64,000 bases of DNA from contig NZ_CP045920.1 in NCBI RefSeq assembly GCF_009660225.1, positions 1,364,001-1,428,000 on the forward strand, written 5' to 3'. Position 1 is the stretch's first letter, and each line of letters opens with the position of its first letter. The notes under the pieces were generated by a model that searched no databases, was not told the DNA's origin, and was given only the letters and a program-made list of their open reading frames with translations. Both the position numbers and the translations under genes were made by a program. This DNA comes from Pseudactinotalea sp. HY158. Its GTDB lineage: Bacteria; Actinomycetota; Actinomycetes; Actinomycetales; Beutenbergiaceae. Shown in pieces: positions 16,307-23,724 of the stretch.

Positions 16307-16834
16307 TCAGCTGCTGAAGGTCACGGTCAGGGTGGCCCGGGCCAGCGTGTGGAACAGGGAGAGGAAGGCGAGCTTGGTGGGGGAGGTGGCGGCGGTGACC
16401 TCGAGTGCGTCCACGTCGAGGGCGTGCACCGCGAACACGTACCGGTGGGCGCGGTCGCCCGGAGGCGGCCCGGCGCCCTCGTAGGCGAGGGCCCCGCCGT
16501 CCGTGCGCACGTGGAGGGCGCCGCCGGGGAGGGTGTCGTCGCCGCTGCCGGCGTCCTCGGCGAGCGCGGTCACGCCGACGGGCAGGTTCGCCACGCCCCA
16601 GTGCCAGTACCCGGCGGGGGTGGGGGCGTCCGGGTCGAAGCAGTTGATCGTGAAGCTGCGGGTCCGGTCCGGGAAGCCGGACCAGGCCAGCGGCGGGGAG
16701 ACGTTCGCCCCGCCGATGCTGAACCGATCGGGCAGGCGCGCACCGGCGTCGAGCACCGTGGAGGTGAGTGCGAACGAGGGCACCGCGGGCAGCAGGCCGT
16801 AGGGATCCGGGGCGTTCGGGCGATCGAGATCCAT
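16307..16834 (-). CDS. YbhB/YbcL-type PEBP (Raf kinase inhibitor-like) protein
   Basis: 175 residues. The phosphatidylethanolamine-binding-protein signature is DPDAPTPAGYWHW, with VSPPLAWSGFPD before it and HRYVFAVHALD after it. The bacterial function is unknown; no signal peptide, so cytosolic. The start at 16834 has GAGGA at a good distance; the frame is open further upstream but runs antisense through the imuA' promoter. It is divergent from imuA', with the LexA box in the shared intergenic region. Confidence 0.9.
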   Translation of the reverse strand: MDLDRPNAPDPYGLLPAVPSFALTSTVLDAGARLPDRFSIGGANVSPPLAWSGFPDRTRSFTINCFDPDAPTPAGYWHWGVANLPVGVTALAEDAGSGDDTLPGGALHVRTDGGALAYEGAGPPPGDRAHRYVFAVHALDVDALEVTAATSPTKLAFLSLFHTLARATLTVTFSS

Positions 16835-16945
16835 GATGTTCCTCACGTCGATGGGCTGTGCGTCCACCGTACCCACGCCCGCCGACACGTGGGCCCGGAG
16901 CGGTGTGGTGGATGCGGTTGACAGGCGGGGACGGGCGACGTTCAC

Positions 16946-16961
16946 TAGAACACGCGTTCGA
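16946..16961. promoter_or_regulatory. LexA (SOS) box of imuA'-imuB
   Basis: TAGAACACGCGTTCGA matches the actinobacterial SOS box TCGAAC-N4-GTTCGA with one change in the left arm. It lies 43 nt before the imuA' ATG. A TACGGT hexamer at 16979-16984 could be the -10, so LexA bound here would cover the -35 region. The dnaE2 box (23709-23724) has the same arms. Confidence 0.85.
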
Positions 16962-17004
16962 CTGTCGGCGGGTGGTCCTACGGTCGCGGCAGGAGGTGAT
17001 CGCC

Positions 17005-17874
17005 ATGGCACGAAGCATGCTGGAGGACGACGCAGCTCGCCCGGGGAGTCGTCTCGCCGGGGCGGATGCTCGGGAGGGGTGGGAGGCGCGGCGTGAGCGT
17101 GCGCTCGAGGTGCTGCGGCGGGCCGAGGACCGGGTCGGGGTGCGCGCCCCCGGACCCCGGGGGCTGTCGCCGGCGCGAACGGGAGTCGCCGAGCAGGTCG
17201 ATCGGGTCGATCGGGTCGATCGGAGCGAGCGTGCCGAACGGGTCGATCAGGTGCCGACCTGGGGGGCGGGACCCGCGGACGGCTGGGTTCCGGTGCCGGC
17301 CCCGTTCGCGCCGGTCGTCGCGGGCCTGCCGCGCGGGGGCGCCGTCCGAATCGAGGGGTCGACGTCGTTGCTGCTGGCCTTCGCCGCCGCGGCCACGACC
17401 GGTCCCGGCCGCGGGGAGGGGTGGATCGCCGTGGTGGGGATGCCCGACCTGTGCCTGGCCGCGGCCGCGGGAGCGGGACTCGATCTGGACCGGGTCGTGG
17501 TCGTGCCCGATCCGGGGGAGCGGGGGGCGGGGGTCGCGGCGGCGGCGGTGGACGGGTTCGAGACGGTCCTCCTCGGGCCCGCGGTGGGGCTGCGGGAACG
17601 GGAGCTGCGTGCCCTGCTCCACCGGGTGCGTCACCGTTCGGGGGTGCTGCTCACGAGCGAGCCGTGCCCGGGAGCGGCGCTGACGGTGCGGGTGACCGGT
17701 CGTAGCTGGCAGGGCGTCGAGCGCGGATTCGGCCTGCTGAGCGGCCAGGAGATCCGGGTGCGCCTCACCGGCCGGGGGGTCGACCGGTCGATGCAGGTCC
17801 GGCTGGACGGCGACGGGCTCACCGGGCTCGAGGGGCCGGCGGGGATGCCGGCCTCCCTGGCGCGGGTGGGATGA
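17005..17874 (+). CDS. imuA': ImuA' mutasome accessory protein
   Basis: 289 residues. Its place directly before imuB, the ATGA overlap and the LexA box identify it as the actinobacterial ImuA', a RecA-fold adaptor of the translesion complex. In the expected P-loop position it reads GAVRIEGSTSLLLAF, so the GxxxxGK(T/S) consensus is not intact. An N-terminal helix with many Arg/Glu is followed by a short DRV-rich repeat (gatcgggtc, three copies near 17200). The ATG has AGGAGG 8 nt upstream; the longer open frame back to 16858 covers the LexA box and is not the start. Sequence identity of this family is low, so confidence rests on context. Confidence 0.82.
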   Translation: MARSMLEDDAARPGSRLAGADAREGWEARRERALEVLRRAEDRVGVRAPGPRGLSPARTGVAEQVDRVDRVDRSERAERVDQVPTWGAGPADGWVPVPAPFAPVVAGLPRGGAVRIEGSTSLLLAFAAAATTGPGRGEGWIAVVGMPDLCLAAAAGAGLDLDRVVVVPDPGERGAGVAAAAVDGFETVLLGPAVGLRERELRALLHRVRHRSGVLLTSEPCPGAALTVRVTGRSWQGVERGFGLLSGQEIRVRLTGRGVDRSMQVRLDGDGLTGLEGPAGMPASLARVG

Positions 17875-19493
17875 TGGCCGCCGAACCGGTCGGGCGGCGG
17901 ATCGCGGTGCTCTGGGTGCCGGACTGGCCGGTCGTCGCGGCCATCGCCGACGGACTCCTCACCGCCGGGGACGTCTCGGCGGTGCACGACGGCCGGTGTC
18001 TGACCGCCGTCTCCGCCGCCGCCCGTCGCCAGGGGCTGCGGGTGGGGATGACCGGCCGGAGCGCCCGGAGCCTGTGCCCGCAGGTGGTGTTCGCGCCCGC
18101 CGATCCCGGTCGGGACCTGCGCGCGTTCGACCCGATCGTGCAGGCGGCCCAGGGGGTCGTCGCCGAGGTGGCCCTTCTGCGCCCGGGACTCCTCCAGCTC
18201 GGGATCGCCGGGGCGGCCCGCTATCAGGGCAGCGAGCACGCGGTGATCGACTCCCTCATCGGCGCGGTGGCCGAGGCGGGAAGCGAGGCGCAGGCCGGGG
18301 TCGCCGACGGGCTGCTGGCGGCGATCCTCGCGGCCCGGGGCCATACGCTCGTGCCGGCCGGGGAGTCGCCCACCTTCCTCGCCCCGCACCCGAGTCGCAC
18401 CCTGCTCCTCGCGGCCGGTACACGGGCGATGCGTGCCCAGTACGAGGATCTGATCGGGCTCTGGCGGCGCCTCGGGCTCGCCACTCTCGGAGACGTCGCC
18501 CGGCTGCGCCCGGCGCATGTCGGGCCGCGGTTCGGGGACGTGGGCCTCCAGGCCCACCGGCTCGCCCGCGGGGGCGACGTGCAGGCGGCCCGGCCCTACC
18601 GCCCCGAACCGGACCTCGCCGTGCACGTCGAACTGGAGCCGCCCGCGGCCCGGATCGACGCGGCCGCCTTCGCCGCTCGCAGGCTGGCCGAGGATCTGCA
18701 CCGGCAGCTGCAGCGCCGAGGAATGGTCTGCGCCTATCTGCGGGTGAACGCCCGCGCGCAGAACGGCGTCACCCTGAGCCGCAGCTGGCGTATCGACGGC
18801 GCGCTGACCGCGAATGAACTGACCGACCGGGTGCGCTGGCAGCTGGAGGGGTGGCTCGCCGGGCGCAGCGGCCTCGCCCCCAGCGCCCCGCTCGTCTTCC
18901 TCGAGCTCGGCGCCGAGGATCTCAGCCCCGCCGCGATCGCCACCGACGGGCTCTGGGGGCGGGTCGGACGCGGCCAGGCCCAGGCTCATCGGGCGGCGTT
19001 GCGCATGCAGTCCCTCCTCGGCCCGGAGGGAGTGCTCACCCCCGTGGCCGAGGGCGGGCGGTCGCCGCGCGACCGGATCCGGATGGTGGCCTGGGGCGAC
19101 GACCCCACCGCCGACCGGGAGCCCGCGGCCCCCTGGCCCGGACAGATCCCGCCGCCGCTGCCGGCGAGGCTCCCGGCCGGTCGCCATCCCGTGACCCTGC
19201 TCGATGCGCGCGGCCACAGCGTCCATCTGAGCGACCGGGGGATGCTCACCGCCGATCCCGCGACCCTGGCCGGGGTGCCGGAGGCCCGGCGGATCACGGG
19301 CTGGGCGGGTCCCTGGCCGCTCCACGAACGGTGGTGGGAGGACGATCCGGCCGGGCCCGCGCCACCGGTGCGCGCGCACCTGCAGGTGCTCTGCGGCGAC
19401 CAGGGGGCCTTCCTGCTCGCCGTGGGCGGTGGGCAGGCGGGAGCGGCCGGCGGCGGCGCGGGCGAATGGTGGATCGAGGGAATCTACGATTGA
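17871..19493 (+). CDS. imuB: ImuB, inactive Y-family polymerase hub
   Basis: 540 residues. It starts RRIAVLWVPDWPVVAA, the ImuB version of the Y-family motif in which the catalytic DxD of active polymerases (DMDAFFASVE) is missing. It is known as the hub that links DnaE2, ImuA' and the beta clamp. The palm/finger part (RRQGLRVGMTGRSARSLCP) and the helix-hairpin-helix segment (GLATLGDVARLRPAHVGPRFG) are visible. The C-terminal ~150 residues are specific to ImuB. It overlaps imuA' by four bases, so the two are translationally coupled. A clear QLPLW-type clamp motif was not found. Confidence 0.9.
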   Translation: MMAAEPVGRRIAVLWVPDWPVVAAIADGLLTAGDVSAVHDGRCLTAVSAAARRQGLRVGMTGRSARSLCPQVVFAPADPGRDLRAFDPIVQAAQGVVAEVALLRPGLLQLGIAGAARYQGSEHAVIDSLIGAVAEAGSEAQAGVADGLLAAILAARGHTLVPAGESPTFLAPHPSRTLLLAAGTRAMRAQYEDLIGLWRRLGLATLGDVARLRPAHVGPRFGDVGLQAHRLARGGDVQAARPYRPEPDLAVHVELEPPAARIDAAAFAARRLAEDLHRQLQRRGMVCAYLRVNARAQNGVTLSRSWRIDGALTANELTDRVRWQLEGWLAGRSGLAPSAPLVFLELGAEDLSPAAIATDGLWGRVGRGQAQAHRAALRMQSLLGPEGVLTPVAEGGRSPRDRIRMVAWGDDPTADREPAAPWPGQIPPPLPARLPAGRHPVTLLDARGHSVHLSDRGMLTADPATLAGVPEARRITGWAGPWPLHERWWEDDPAGPAPPVRAHLQVLCGDQGAFLLAVGGGQAGAAGGGAGEWWIEGIYD

Positions 19494-19743
19494 CGCCGCT
19501 GCCCGCGCCCGCCCACCTCCCGCCGACCTACCGCCGATCTCCCGGCGATGGGGCGGAGACGCTCGTCACCGATCGAGGAAATCAACTGGGACTCCGGTGA
19601 CGGATGGCGGTATCGTGCTCTGGGGCATTCGCCACCCACCGGCTCGAGTCCGGATCGCATGGGGCGGCGCCGGGAGATCCGGCCCCGGCACAGACACGAA
19701 TGGTCACGGGCATCACCGGCTCGGCCACGGAAGGAGCACGCGA

Positions 19744-21210
19744 GTGCCCGAGCAACACACACCGGCCGCCGTCACACGTGACGACCCGCAGGCCCCGAGC
19801 ACCGGCTCGGGCCTCATCATCGGGGTCATGGTCGTCGCGGCGTTCGTGATGATCCTCAACGAGACGATCGTCTCCATCGCGCTGCCCGATCTCGCCGTGG
19901 TCATGTCGGTCACGACCACGACCGTGCAGTGGCTCATCAGCGGCTTCCTGCTGACCATGGCCGTCGTCATCCCGACCACCGGATACCTCCTCCAGCGGTT
20001 CAGCCCGCGCCGGATCTTCCTCATGGCGATCGGCTCCTTCGCCGCCGGCACGCTCCTGTGCGCCGTGGCGCCCACCTTCCCCGCGCTGCTCATCGGGCGG
20101 ATGGTGCAGGCGTGCGGCACGGCGGTCATGATCCCGCTGGTCATGACGACGGTCATGCGCCTCGTGCCCCCATCGCGGCGCGGCGCCACGATGGGCACGA
20201 TCTCCATCGTCATCGGCGTGGCGCCCGCGATCGGCCCCACGGTCGGCGGGGCGATCCTCGCCGCCTTCGGGTGGCGGTGGATGTTCTGGCTCGTGCTCAT
20301 CCTGGCCCTCGCCATGTTCACGGTCGGGATCGCCCGCCTGCACGTGCCGAACGAGACCCGCCGGGTTCCACTCGACCTCGTATCCGTCGCACTCTCGGCG
20401 ATCGGCTTCGCCGGGATCGTCTACGGACTCGCCTCCATCGGCCAGGGCGGCGGGGTGCTGCCGCCCTGGGCGTCGCTGGTCATCGGCGTCGCCGGCATCG
20501 CCCTGTTCGTGTGGCGGCAGGGGCGGCTCCAGCGTCAGGACCGCCCCCTGCTCGACCTGCGCACGCTCACGCGCCCCCGGTTCCGGCTCGCGCTCATCCT
20601 CTCGCTGTTCCTGTTCATGGCCCTCATCGGGGCCGGCGCGATCCTGCTGCCCATCTATCTGCAGAACGTGCTCGACCACGGGACCCTCGTCGCGGGGCTC
20701 GCGCTCCTGCCGGGCGGCCTGGCCATGGCTGCGGTCGCGCGGCCGGTCGGTGCCCTGTACGACCGCGTCGGTGCCCGGCCGCTGGTCATCCCCGGCGCGA
20801 TCGGAATGACCGTGGCGCTGTGGATCCTCGCCCTGCTCGGGGGCGGCGCCCCGCTCGGGGCGGTCATCGCCGCCCACGTGCTCCTCATGCTCTCCCTCGG
20901 GCTCATGATGACCCCGCTCATGACCGACTCCCTCAGCGCCCTGCCCAGCGATCTCTATTCGCACGGGAGCGCCCTGCTCGCCACCCTCCAGCAGGTCGCG
21001 GGCGCACTGGGAAGCGCCGTGTTCGTCACCGTCGCGGCCCTCGGCAGCGCGAGCCCGGGCGGGATCCCCGACGCGACCGGCATCCGGGCCGGGTTCATGG
21101 TCGCGGGCGGCATCGGCCTCGTCGCCGTGGTCGTCGCCTGCCTGTTCAAGCGCCCCGACCCGGCGGAGGCGGCGGACGTGACGGACGCGCTCGCCGACTC
21201 CGGCGGCTGA
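19744..21210 (+). CDS. MFS multidrug exporter (DHA2 family, 14 TM)
   Basis: 488 residues with 14 predicted hydrophobic segments. Motif A-like RFSPRRIFLMAIGSFAAG and motif C-like IVIGVAPAIGPTVGGAIL are present, as in QacA/EmrB-type proton-driven drug exporters. The GTG start at 19744 has AAGGAG 8 nt upstream; the frame is open to 19429, but the preceding 250 bp after imuB are non-coding. Substrate unknown. It sits between imuB and a toxin-antitoxin pair, inside what is often a contiguous mutasome cluster. Confidence 0.88.
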   Translation: MPEQHTPAAVTRDDPQAPSTGSGLIIGVMVVAAFVMILNETIVSIALPDLAVVMSVTTTTVQWLISGFLLTMAVVIPTTGYLLQRFSPRRIFLMAIGSFAAGTLLCAVAPTFPALLIGRMVQACGTAVMIPLVMTTVMRLVPPSRRGATMGTISIVIGVAPAIGPTVGGAILAAFGWRWMFWLVLILALAMFTVGIARLHVPNETRRVPLDLVSVALSAIGFAGIVYGLASIGQGGGVLPPWASLVIGVAGIALFVWRQGRLQRQDRPLLDLRTLTRPRFRLALILSLFLFMALIGAGAILLPIYLQNVLDHGTLVAGLALLPGGLAMAAVARPVGALYDRVGARPLVIPGAIGMTVALWILALLGGGAPLGAVIAAHVLLMLSLGLMMTPLMTDSLSALPSDLYSHGSALLATLQQVAGALGSAVFVTVAALGSASPGGIPDATGIRAGFMVAGGIGLVAVVVACLFKRPDPAEAADVTDALADSGG

Positions 21211-21227
21211 GGAAGACGTCACTCGTA

Positions 21228-21256
21228 TTGTACGTGCTTGTACAAGCACGTACAGT
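21228..21256 (+). promoter_or_regulatory. Promoter of the toxin-antitoxin operon
   Basis: TTGTAC (21228-21233) and TACAGT (21251-21256) are spaced 17 bp and stand 6 nt before the antitoxin ATG, with no ribosome binding site. This fits a leaderless promoter. The palindrome at 21229-21254 covers both boxes. Confidence 0.55.
21229..21254. promoter_or_regulatory. 26-bp perfect palindrome, likely autoregulatory operator
   Basis: TGTACGTGCTTGT is followed directly by its exact complement, giving a 26-bp perfect dyad ending 8 nt before the antitoxin start. Antitoxins of the Phd/YefM type are known to repress their own operon through such palindromes. The position over the promoter supports this role. 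Confidence 0.75.
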
Positions 21257-21262
21257 CAATGC

Positions 21263-21550
21263 ATGGAGACGATCAGCGCGAGCGTCGCGCGTCAGACCCT
21301 CCCCGCCCAACTCGATCGCGTCGAGGGCGGTGAGCAGATCGCAATCACGCGCCACGGGCGCGTCGTCGCCGTGCTGGTGGATCCTGCAACGCTCGTGCCT
21401 CGGCGTGCTTCCCGGGCATGGGGTGAAGCCGACCGTATCCGTGCGCTCCTCGAGGAAGCCCGGGCTCGCCCTGTGAGGGGAGCCGCGATCAGTATCGAAC
21501 GTGCCGAGGGGCTGGTCGAGGCCGTCCGCCGCGGTAGAGCCGAACGGTGA
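21263..21550 (+). CDS. Phd/YefM-type antitoxin
   Basis: 95 residues. The N-terminal DNA-binding fold of the Phd/YefM family is visible: METISASVARQTLPAQLDRV, then IAITRHGRVVAVLVD. The C-terminal half is basic and probably unfolded until it wraps the toxin. Its last bases overlap the toxin start (GTGA). The likely job is to neutralise the downstream PIN RNase and repress the operon through the palindrome. No Shine-Dalgarno precedes the ATG. Confidence 0.9.
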   Translation: METISASVARQTLPAQLDRVEGGEQIAITRHGRVVAVLVDPATLVPRRASRAWGEADRIRALLEEARARPVRGAAISIERAEGLVEAVRRGRAER

Positions 21551-21969
21551 GCGTCCTCACGGCATTCCACGCCGACGTCCTGATCTATGCCGCCGCCGCC
21601 GATCATCCGACCGGGGCGCGGGTGGCGGCGCTCTTCCCGACCGATGCGCCCTCGATCGTCGGGATCGGGTCGGTGCTACTCCTCACGGAGGTGCTGGCGA
21701 AGCCCATGCGCGATGATCCGAATTCGGACGAGACGGCGGCGCTGCTGAGCCTGCTCAGCCGGATCGAGCTCCTCCCGGTCGACGAGGCGGCGGCGCGGCT
21801 CGCCCTGACCCTGTCGATCACCTATCGCCTGCGCGCTGCGGATGCCGTGCACCTCGCGAGCGCCGTGGCCGCCGGTGCCGACCGGTTCCTCACCGATAAT
21901 CGCAAGGACTTCCCCCGGGCGATCACCGAGATCGACGTCGTGTACCCGGATGATCTGCCGGTGCGTTGA
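21547..21969 (+). CDS. PIN-domain RNase toxin (VapC-like)
   Basis: 140 residues. The four acidic PIN residues are in place: Asp10 (FHADVLIY), Glu48 (LLLTEVL), Asp99 (RAADAVHLA) and Asp117 (FLTDNRKDF). The GTG start overlaps the antitoxin stop, so translation is coupled. PIN toxins cleave tRNA or rRNA when the antitoxin is degraded. Pairing of a Phd-like antitoxin with a PIN toxin is a known variant. The gene looks intact. Confidence 0.9.
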   Translation: MSVLTAFHADVLIYAAAADHPTGARVAALFPTDAPSIVGIGSVLLLTEVLAKPMRDDPNSDETAALLSLLSRIELLPVDEAAARLALTLSITYRLRAADAVHLASAVAAGADRFLTDNRKDFPRAITEIDVVYPDDLPVR

Positions 21970-22095
21970 GCGTGCGCCGGTCACACCGCTGGGTGTTCGA
22001 CAACGTCTCGGTCGTACCCATGGATCGGTAGCACCTCCCTGACCTCCTCGAGGGCGGTGCGTTGCGCAGCTGCCCGTGTCGGGATCGGCCGAGCC

Positions 22096-22989
22096 TCACG
22101 CCCGCTCCAGGTAGGCCTGCACGCCGGAGGAGTCGAGATCGCCGAGCCCCGCGGCGACCATCGCGTCGTAGACCCCGGCCGCCGCGTCGAGCACCGGTGA
22201 GGGGATCCCCGACGCGCGGGCGACCTCGTGGGCGTAGCGCAGGTCCTTGATCATGAAGGAGGCGGGGCTCGCGGGGGAGTGGTCGTGGTCGACGAAGCGC
22301 TGCCCCTTGACCTCGAGCAGCCGTGAGCCCGCGTAGCCGCCGGCGAGGATGGGCACGAGTGCGGCCAGGTCGAGCCCGGCCCGCTCGGCGGCGACGAGCG
22401 CCTCGGCCAGCGCGGCCGTGGTCGCCGCGACGATGAGCTGATTGGCCGCCTTGGCCACCTGCCCGGATCCGAGCGGGCCCAGGTGCACGGCACTCCCGCA
22501 CGGGGCGAGCGCCGCGGCCGCTGCCTGGGCCGGGTCGTGATCGCCCCCGACGAAGATGCTCAGGGAGCCCTCCCGCGCCCCCTCGACCCCGCCGCTGATC
22601 GGCGCGTCCACGAGTGAGACGAGCCCGCCGGTGCGTTCCGCGAGCCGCGCGCCCAGGTCTCGCACGCCCGCGGGCGAACTCGTCGAGCACGCGACGAGCG
22701 CGAGCGGATGGTCCGTGCCCGCGAGCAGCCCGGTCTCGCCGTCGAGGACCTGTTCGAGTTCGGGCAGGTCCGGCAACACCGTGAGGACGACGTCGCTCAC
22801 CCGCGCGAGATCGGCCGGCGTGGGCGCCCACTCGGCCCCCGCCGCGAGCGACTCCTCCGCCGACGCGTGCCGGCGCGCGTGCACGTGTAGCGCCCGCCCG
22901 GTGGCGGCCTGTGCCCGCGCGATATGGACGGCCATCGGGGACCCCATCGCCCCCAGGCCGATGAAACCGATCCGCTGATCCGTGCTCAT
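22096..22989 (-). CDS. 3-hydroxyisobutyrate dehydrogenase-like NAD(P)-dependent oxidoreductase
   Basis: 297 residues of the beta-hydroxyacid dehydrogenase family. The Rossmann motif GFIGLGAMG is at residues 8-16, the substrate-site motif is DAPISGGVEGA, and the catalytic-lysine helix is GSGQVAKAANQL. The C-terminal all-helical domain is complete. The substrate may be 3-hydroxyisobutyrate, tartronate semialdehyde or another beta-hydroxyacid; the context gives no clue. TACCGT lies 6 nt before the ATG. Confidence 0.85.
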   Translation of the reverse strand: MSTDQRIGFIGLGAMGSPMAVHIARAQAATGRALHVHARRHASAEESLAAGAEWAPTPADLARVSDVVLTVLPDLPELEQVLDGETGLLAGTDHPLALVACSTSSPAGVRDLGARLAERTGGLVSLVDAPISGGVEGAREGSLSIFVGGDHDPAQAAAAALAPCGSAVHLGPLGSGQVAKAANQLIVAATTAALAEALVAAERAGLDLAALVPILAGGYAGSRLLEVKGQRFVDHDHSPASPASFMIKDLRYAHEVARASGIPSPVLDAAAGVYDAMVAAGLGDLDSSGVQAYLERA

Positions 22990-22995
22990 GGGCTC

Positions 22996-23001
22996 ACGGT
23001 A
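22996..23001 (-). promoter_or_regulatory. -10 hexamer of the 22096-22989 gene
   Basis: TACCGT on the minus strand, exactly 6 nt before the ATG. No ribosome binding site is present. Confidence 0.4.
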
Positions 23002-23132
23002 CCGGGAGGGCGGAGAGCGGTCACCCCGAGTCGCGCCCGAAGGTGGGGGCGTGCGGCGGTGGACGTTCTCGACGACCGAGAGGTCGCCGAGGCTGCGGGA
23101 CTTGACCCTTTGCTACCCACATTTCTCTCACG

Positions 23133-23429
23133 CTAACCCTCGGGACCGTCTGACGCCCTGGCCTCCCGCGTCTGGGCTGCAGTGAGCAGGTCCTCTTCGT
23201 CGCCGTGATCTCCGCTTTGCTCAGGCAATTGCATTGATATGAGGGCTGTTGCAACGAATGCCGCAAAGAAGGAGATCAGGAGTGTGATCTCATCTTTGAG
23301 GAGGAATAACTGGCCCACGAGCCCGAGGTTGCCGACGAGTAGCCAGGTGGGCTGTCGTCCCCGTTTCCAGGTCGTGTAGACGAATCTTCCAATAACAATC
23401 CCGGATGCAGCTGCTGCGAAGATGTGCAT
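23133..23429 (-). CDS. Small membrane protein of unknown function
   Basis: 98 residues with hydrophobic segments at about 3-16, 28-44 and 48-66, followed by an acidic, charged tail (DHGDEEDLLTAAQTRE). No family is recognised. An AAAGAGA stretch precedes the ATG. The gene and the ~280 bp before it are lower in G+C than the rest of the window, which suggests later acquisition. It stands alone between the oxidoreductase and dnaE2 on the opposite strand to dnaE2. Confidence 0.55.
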   Translation of the reverse strand: MHIFAAAASGIVIGRFVYTTWKRGRQPTWLLVGNLGLVGQLFLLKDEITLLISFFAAFVATALISMQLPEQSGDHGDEEDLLTAAQTREARASDGPEG

Positions 23430-23708
23430 GCTTACACGTCTCTTTCAATAGAGAGGGTGGTGCCGCCTCGGCGAGCAGGTCCTCCACGATTTGTCGATCG
23501 GCACATTCTCCGCTCTCCGCCCGGGTGGGGATCGTTGAAAATGATTACCGCTCCGACATGCAAGGTGGCAGTGACTGCACTGCGCGTGCCCCTCGGCATT
23601 GACGTTCTCCTCCCTATGCCCCCTTGGGGCGATGGACTCTAGGTAAGCACACTCCTCTCGATCGTGGGCTCGGTTGGGGGGTCTCTGGCGTGGCGGGGTC
23701 GAGTATGC

Positions 23709-23724
23709 TAGAACGCATGTTCGA
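23709..23724. promoter_or_regulatory. LexA (SOS) box overlapping the dnaE2 start
   Basis: TAGAACGCATGTTCGA has the same arms as the imuA' box. It includes the ATG at 23717. A TATGCT hexamer (23704-23709) ends at its first base and lies 7 nt before that ATG, so LexA bound here would cover promoter and start codon. A leaderless transcript is likely. Confidence 0.85.
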
